DNA of 44,708 nt. Source: Planctomyces sp. SH-PL62. GTDB lineage: Bacteria > Planctomycetota > Planctomycetia > Planctomycetales > Planctomycetaceae. Position 1 is the stretch's first letter. Each line of letters starts with the position of its first letter. The notes under the pieces were generated by a model. The model did no database searches. It was not told where the DNA came from and saw only the letters and a list, made by a program, of their open reading frames with translations. The position numbers and the translations under genes are program-made. Positions 41,807-44,708 of this stretch are shown here, one piece after another. The stretch spans positions 1 to 44,708 of the forward strand of contig CAMDEA010000058.1 in NCBI GenBank assembly GCA_945893045.1. The letters run 5' to 3'.

Positions 41807-43555
41807 TCAGTAGCCTGCCGCGCAGCCATCCTTGCGCGGATCGGTACCGCCGTGCAGGACGCCGTTTTTGTGGTCGATCAGGATTGCTTGATAACCACCG
41901 AACGCTCCGCCGGGCGAACCGAGTTGATGGCCGCGGTCGCTCAGCGCTTTCAAGGTCTCCGCCGGAATGCCGTACTCGTGTCCGACGCTGCCACCATTCG
42001 CGGCCATCGGCCGACCGGTCGGCGTCGCGCTGCCGGTGTGCTGCACGCGCGGGTGCTCGCCCGCCTGCTGCACGTTCATGCCGAAGTCGAGCATGTTGAT
42101 CAAGACCTGCACATGGCCTTGCGGTTGGAAGTCACCGCCCATCACGCCGAACGTCAGATACGGCTGGCCGTCCTTCGTAACGAAGGCCGGGATGATCGTG
42201 TGAAACGGTCGCTTGTGAGGCTCCAGCCGATTCGGATGCGACTCGTCGAGAGCGAACAAGCAACCGCGATTCTGCAACGCGAAGCCGACGTTGCCCGGCA
42301 CGATCTGCGAGCCGAAGCCGAAGTAGTTGCTCTGGATGAACGAGCAACAGTTGCGGTCCTTATCCACGACCGTCAGATAGATCGTGTCACCGTGAGCCAA
42401 CCGCGCCTCGACATCACCCGGCGCGACTTGCTTCGCCGCGTGAGCCATGTCGATCCGAGCGGCCTGCTTCGCGGCGTACTCTTTGGAAATCAACTCCTTC
42501 GTGGGCGGCACGCCGAACGCCGGATCGAAATAGAACCGCGAGCGATCCGCGAACGCCAGCTTCTTCGACTCGATCAGCAGGTGCAGGTAGTCAGGATGAA
42601 ACGGGCCGAGCGACTTGAGGTCATGCCGCTCCAGCACGTTGAGCATCTGCAAGGCGGCGATCCCCTGCCCGTTCGGCGGCAGTTCCCACACGTCGTAGCC
42701 GCGATAGTTCGTGCTGACCGGTTGCACCCACTCGGACGTGTGGTCTTTGAAATCAAGCTTCGAGAAGTAGCCGCCATTCGCCTCGCTGAACCGCACGATC
42801 TCATCGGCGATCGCTCCTTCATAGAACGCACCGCGCCCGCCGGTCACAATCGCGCGATACGTCGCGGCGAGGTTCGGGTTCTTGAAGACCTCGCCGACTC
42901 GCGGAGCTCTTCCATTCGGCAAGTACGTCTTCGCCGAGTCCGGCCACTCCGACAAGTTCCTCGCCGAACCGGACCAATAGCCGGCGATGATCTCGCTGAC
43001 CGGGAAACCCTCTTCGGCCGTATGAATGCTCGATGCCAGCACCTTGTCATACGACATCGTGCCGAACTTCGACCGCAGCATCTCCCAGCCATCGACGCAC
43101 CCCGGTACCGACCACGACAGCGGGCCGGTCTCCGGCATCTCAGCGATTGCCTGACTCGCGAAGACTTTGCGGTTCAGTTTGTACGGACTGCGGCCGCTGG
43201 CGTTCAGCCCGTGCAGCTTCTTGGTCTTCGCATCCCAATAGATCACGAACAAATCGCCGCCGATTCCACAGCTCATCGGTTCGACCAGCCCGATCATCGC
43301 GTTCGCCGCGATGGCCGCATCGGCCGCGTTGCCTCCGGCTTTCAGAATATCCAAGCCGGCCTGCGCGGCCAGCGGGTGACTGGTCGCGACAATGCCGTTC
43401 TTTGCGATGACCACCGACCGCCCTGGATGCGGCAGCACTTTGGGAGGTGCGGCTTCAGCCGTTGAAGAAGCAGAATCAAACGCGGCGAAATATCCCAGCG
43501 ACATGGCGGTCACTCCCAGCCACAGAATTTGGAACGAGCTTCTGAGTCGTCTCAC
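41807..43555 (-). CDS. ggt: Gamma-glutamyltransferase
   Basis: 582 residues from GTG at 43555, which has GAGGAGG eight bases upstream. A signal peptide covers about residues 1-36 (basic RRLRSSFQ, then ILWLGVTAMSLGYFAAF), so the enzyme is exported. It hydrolyses or transfers gamma-glutamyl groups from glutathione and related peptides. Motifs: GGNAADAAIAANAMIGLVEP, MSCGIGGDLF, autoprocessing site with nucleophile T391 in AHGDTIYLTVVDKD, and the C-terminal GGDFQPQGHVQV. The start was chosen because a longer frame would run into the palindromic repeat upstream. Confidence 0.92.
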   Translation of the reverse strand: MRRLRSSFQILWLGVTAMSLGYFAAFDSASSTAEAAPPKVLPHPGRSVVIAKNGIVATSHPLAAQAGLDILKAGGNAADAAIAANAMIGLVEPMSCGIGGDLFVIYWDAKTKKLHGLNASGRSPYKLNRKVFASQAIAEMPETGPLSWSVPGCVDGWEMLRSKFGTMSYDKVLASSIHTAEEGFPVSEIIAGYWSGSARNLSEWPDSAKTYLPNGRAPRVGEVFKNPNLAATYRAIVTGGRGAFYEGAIADEIVRFSEANGGYFSKLDFKDHTSEWVQPVSTNYRGYDVWELPPNGQGIAALQMLNVLERHDLKSLGPFHPDYLHLLIESKKLAFADRSRFYFDPAFGVPPTKELISKEYAAKQAARIDMAHAAKQVAPGDVEARLAHGDTIYLTVVDKDRNCCSFIQSNYFGFGSQIVPGNVGFALQNRGCLFALDESHPNRLEPHKRPFHTIIPAFVTKDGQPYLTFGVMGGDFQPQGHVQVLINMLDFGMNVQQAGEHPRVQHTGSATPTGRPMAANGGSVGHEYGIPAETLKALSDRGHQLGSPGGAFGGYQAILIDHKNGVLHGGTDPRKDGCAAGY

Positions 43556-43974
43556 GATCGGTGCCTCCTCAGAGTTGCGAAGTTCTTTGGCGAAACGGCC
43601 GCGTAGTTTCAGCAACTCAGACTCAACCAGCAAGTTTTGAAGTTGTGAATTTCTTAGCCGCGAAGCGGCGACGGAGTTTAGCCGTGGGCGCAAGCCCACG
43701 GGGAAAAGGCGAAAGAATGGTAAAGCCCTGGAAGGGCGACGCTCGGAGATGGTTGACACGATGGCGTCGCCCCTATCGGGGCTTTACGACCAACACACCC
43801 GAAGCCCGTGGGCTTTCGCCCACGGCTAAACTCCGTCGCCGCATCGCGGCTAAAGACAGCAACATCTCGTCGCTTACAAGCAGTGGGAGCTTGGCAATGC
43901 TGCCTTGCGTGACCGTTGATCTGCTCCTTTAATCCCGCCCCCGAATCGGACCCGTTTGAAAAGGACCATGAACC
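43556..43974. other. Divergent intergenic region ggt-serC
   Basis: 419 bases without a gene. Almost half is the nested palindrome at 43654-43852. The remainder holds the ribosome-binding sites of ggt (near 43564-43570) and serC (AAGGA, 43961-43965). Promoters were not clear. Confidence 0.7.
43654..43852. repeat. Large nested REPIN-like palindrome
   Basis: Outer arms TTAGCCGCGAAGCGGCGACG... and CGTCGCCGCATCGCGGCTAA, each also holding CCGTGGGC-gcaa-GCCCACGG and CCGTGGGC-tttc-GCCCACGG. Inside lies a second palindrome, 43720-43787, with arms GTAAAGCCCTGGAAGGGCGA and TCGCCCCTATCGGGGCTTTAC-type ends. It looks like one element inserted in the centre of another. Confidence 0.82.
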
Positions 43975-44708
43975 ATGACGGAACGCATCTTCAATTTTTC
44001 CGCCGGCCCGGCCGTGCTGCCGCTCTCGGTGTTGGAAGAGGCTCGCGAGAATCTGCTGTCGCTGGGGAACACCGGCATCGGCATTTGCGAGCACTCGCAT
44101 CGCGGCAAGGCGTTCGTCGCCGTTGCTGAAGAGTGCGAAGCTCTGTGCCGTGAAGTCGGCGGCATCCCGGCCGACTACAAGGTGCTGTTCCTGCAAGGAG
44201 GAGCCTCGCTGCAATTCAGCATGATCCCGATGAATTTTCTCTCCGCCGATGCGACCGCCGACTACCTCATCACCGGTGCCTGGGCGCAGAAGGCGCAGGA
44301 CGAGGCGGTGCGACTTGGAAAGACACACATCGCGTGCAACAGCCAAGATCGCAATCACTGCTACATCCCCAAGACGGTCTCGTGCAGCGGCGGTGCGGCG
44401 TATGTGCATTACACCTCGAACAACACGATCTTCGGCACGCAGTGGCAGCGCTTTCCGGAAGTGCCGGCCGGATCGGCGGTCCTCTGCGACGCCAGCAGCG
44501 ACATCTATTGCCGACCGATCGACGTCTCAAAGTACGCGCTGATCTACGCCGGAGCACAGAAGAATCTCGGCCCATCGGGCGTGACGCTGGTCATCATCCG
44601 CAGCGATCTGATCGAGCGTGGGAATAAAAATCTGCCGACGATGTTGCAGTACCGGACGCACGCCAAAAACGACTCGATGTACAACACGCCGCCGACGTTT
44701 GGCATCTA
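43975..44708 (+). CDS. serC: Phosphoserine aminotransferase (cut by window edge)
   Basis: PLP enzyme converting 3-phosphohydroxypyruvate to phosphoserine in serine synthesis. The visible ~244 residues begin [16 protein letters not shown], with [51 protein letters not shown] and the PLP lysine in [12 protein letters not shown] (K196). ATG at 43975 follows AAGGA at 43961-43965; another ATG at 43968 is out of frame. The reading frame is open to the end of the window. Confidence 0.95.
   Translation, partial: MTERIFNFSAGPAVLPLSVLEEARENLLSLGNTGIGICEHSHRGKAFVAVAEECEALCREVGGIPADYKVLFLQGGASLQFSMIPMNFLSADATADYLITGAWAQKAQDEAVRLGKTHIACNSQDRNHCYIPKTVSCSGGAAYVHYTSNNTIFGTQWQRFPEVPAGSAVLCDASSDIYCRPIDVSKYALIYAGAQKNLGPSGVTLVIIRSDLIERGNKNLPTMLQYRTHAKNDSMYNTPPTFGI

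Noticed and set aside
43556..43759. Longer N-terminus for gamma-glutamyltransferase
   Set aside because: It would be translated from the palindromic repeat and hides a good ribosome-binding site and signal peptide that start at 43555.

Overview
The window is a high-GC stretch of a bacterial chromosome that reads as a planctomycete. The signs are a Tat-exported DUF1501 protein, FHA/SpoIIE-type phosphatase and FHA proteins, a giant Ser/Thr kinase fused to a STAND-like ATPase and a formylglycine-generating-enzyme-like domain, small lineage-type hypothetical proteins, and many short palindromic repeats. No rRNA, tRNA or CRISPR array was recognised. Both ends cut genes: glgC (minus) at the left and serC (plus) at the right.

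Layout. 1-4.2 kb: glgC, divergent from trxB, then an M24 peptidase and serS. 4.1-5.8 kb: an accessory patch at the 3' end of serS, made of a RelE/Phd-like toxin-antitoxin pair, a second partial copy of the serS 3' end, and a GIY-YIG nuclease-like gene. 5.9-9.6 kb: a DUF1579-like protein, a secreted beta-propeller glycosidase-like protein and a DUF1501 protein. 9.8-13.3 kb: a zinc-ribbon protein, a YrdC-like/LMW-phosphatase fusion and rpiB. 13.3-17.4 kb: a glycine cleavage cluster (gcvH, gcvPA, gcvPB, lipoate/octanoate transferase); gcvT is not here. 17.7-25.3 kb: an FHA protein, an ECF sigma/anti-sigma/exported-protein operon, small proteins, a TerB-like protein and an FHA-GAF-SpoIIE phosphatase. 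25.4-35 kb: a UxaC-like isomerase, a RAYT-type Y1 transposase gene, the giant kinase, trxA and a coiled-coil protein. 35.1-40.6 kb: an APC permease, an SSS symporter and an MgtA-like P-type ATPase. 40.7-44.7 kb: a HEPN/MNT pair, gamma-glutamyltransferase and serC.

The most unusual feature is a population of REP/REPIN-like palindromes. A Y1 transposase-like gene (26980-27768) is tightly bracketed by two copies of one palindrome, and a third copy lies inside the kinase gene 2.7 kb away without breaking its frame. The same kinase gene carries at least three further palindromic or AT-rich repeat insertions of other families, all read through in frame, and its stop codon lies in another hairpin. 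Several other palindromes share the design GTAG-hairpin-spacer-hairpin-CTAC, and in three genes the TAG stop codon is the TAG of the GTAG foot. This resembles a REP/RAYT system combined with in-frame repeat capture of the kind known from Rickettsia palindromic elements.

A second notable feature is the 133-bp near-duplicate of the serS 3' end flanking a toxin-antitoxin module, which looks like the scar of a mini-island integrated at serS.
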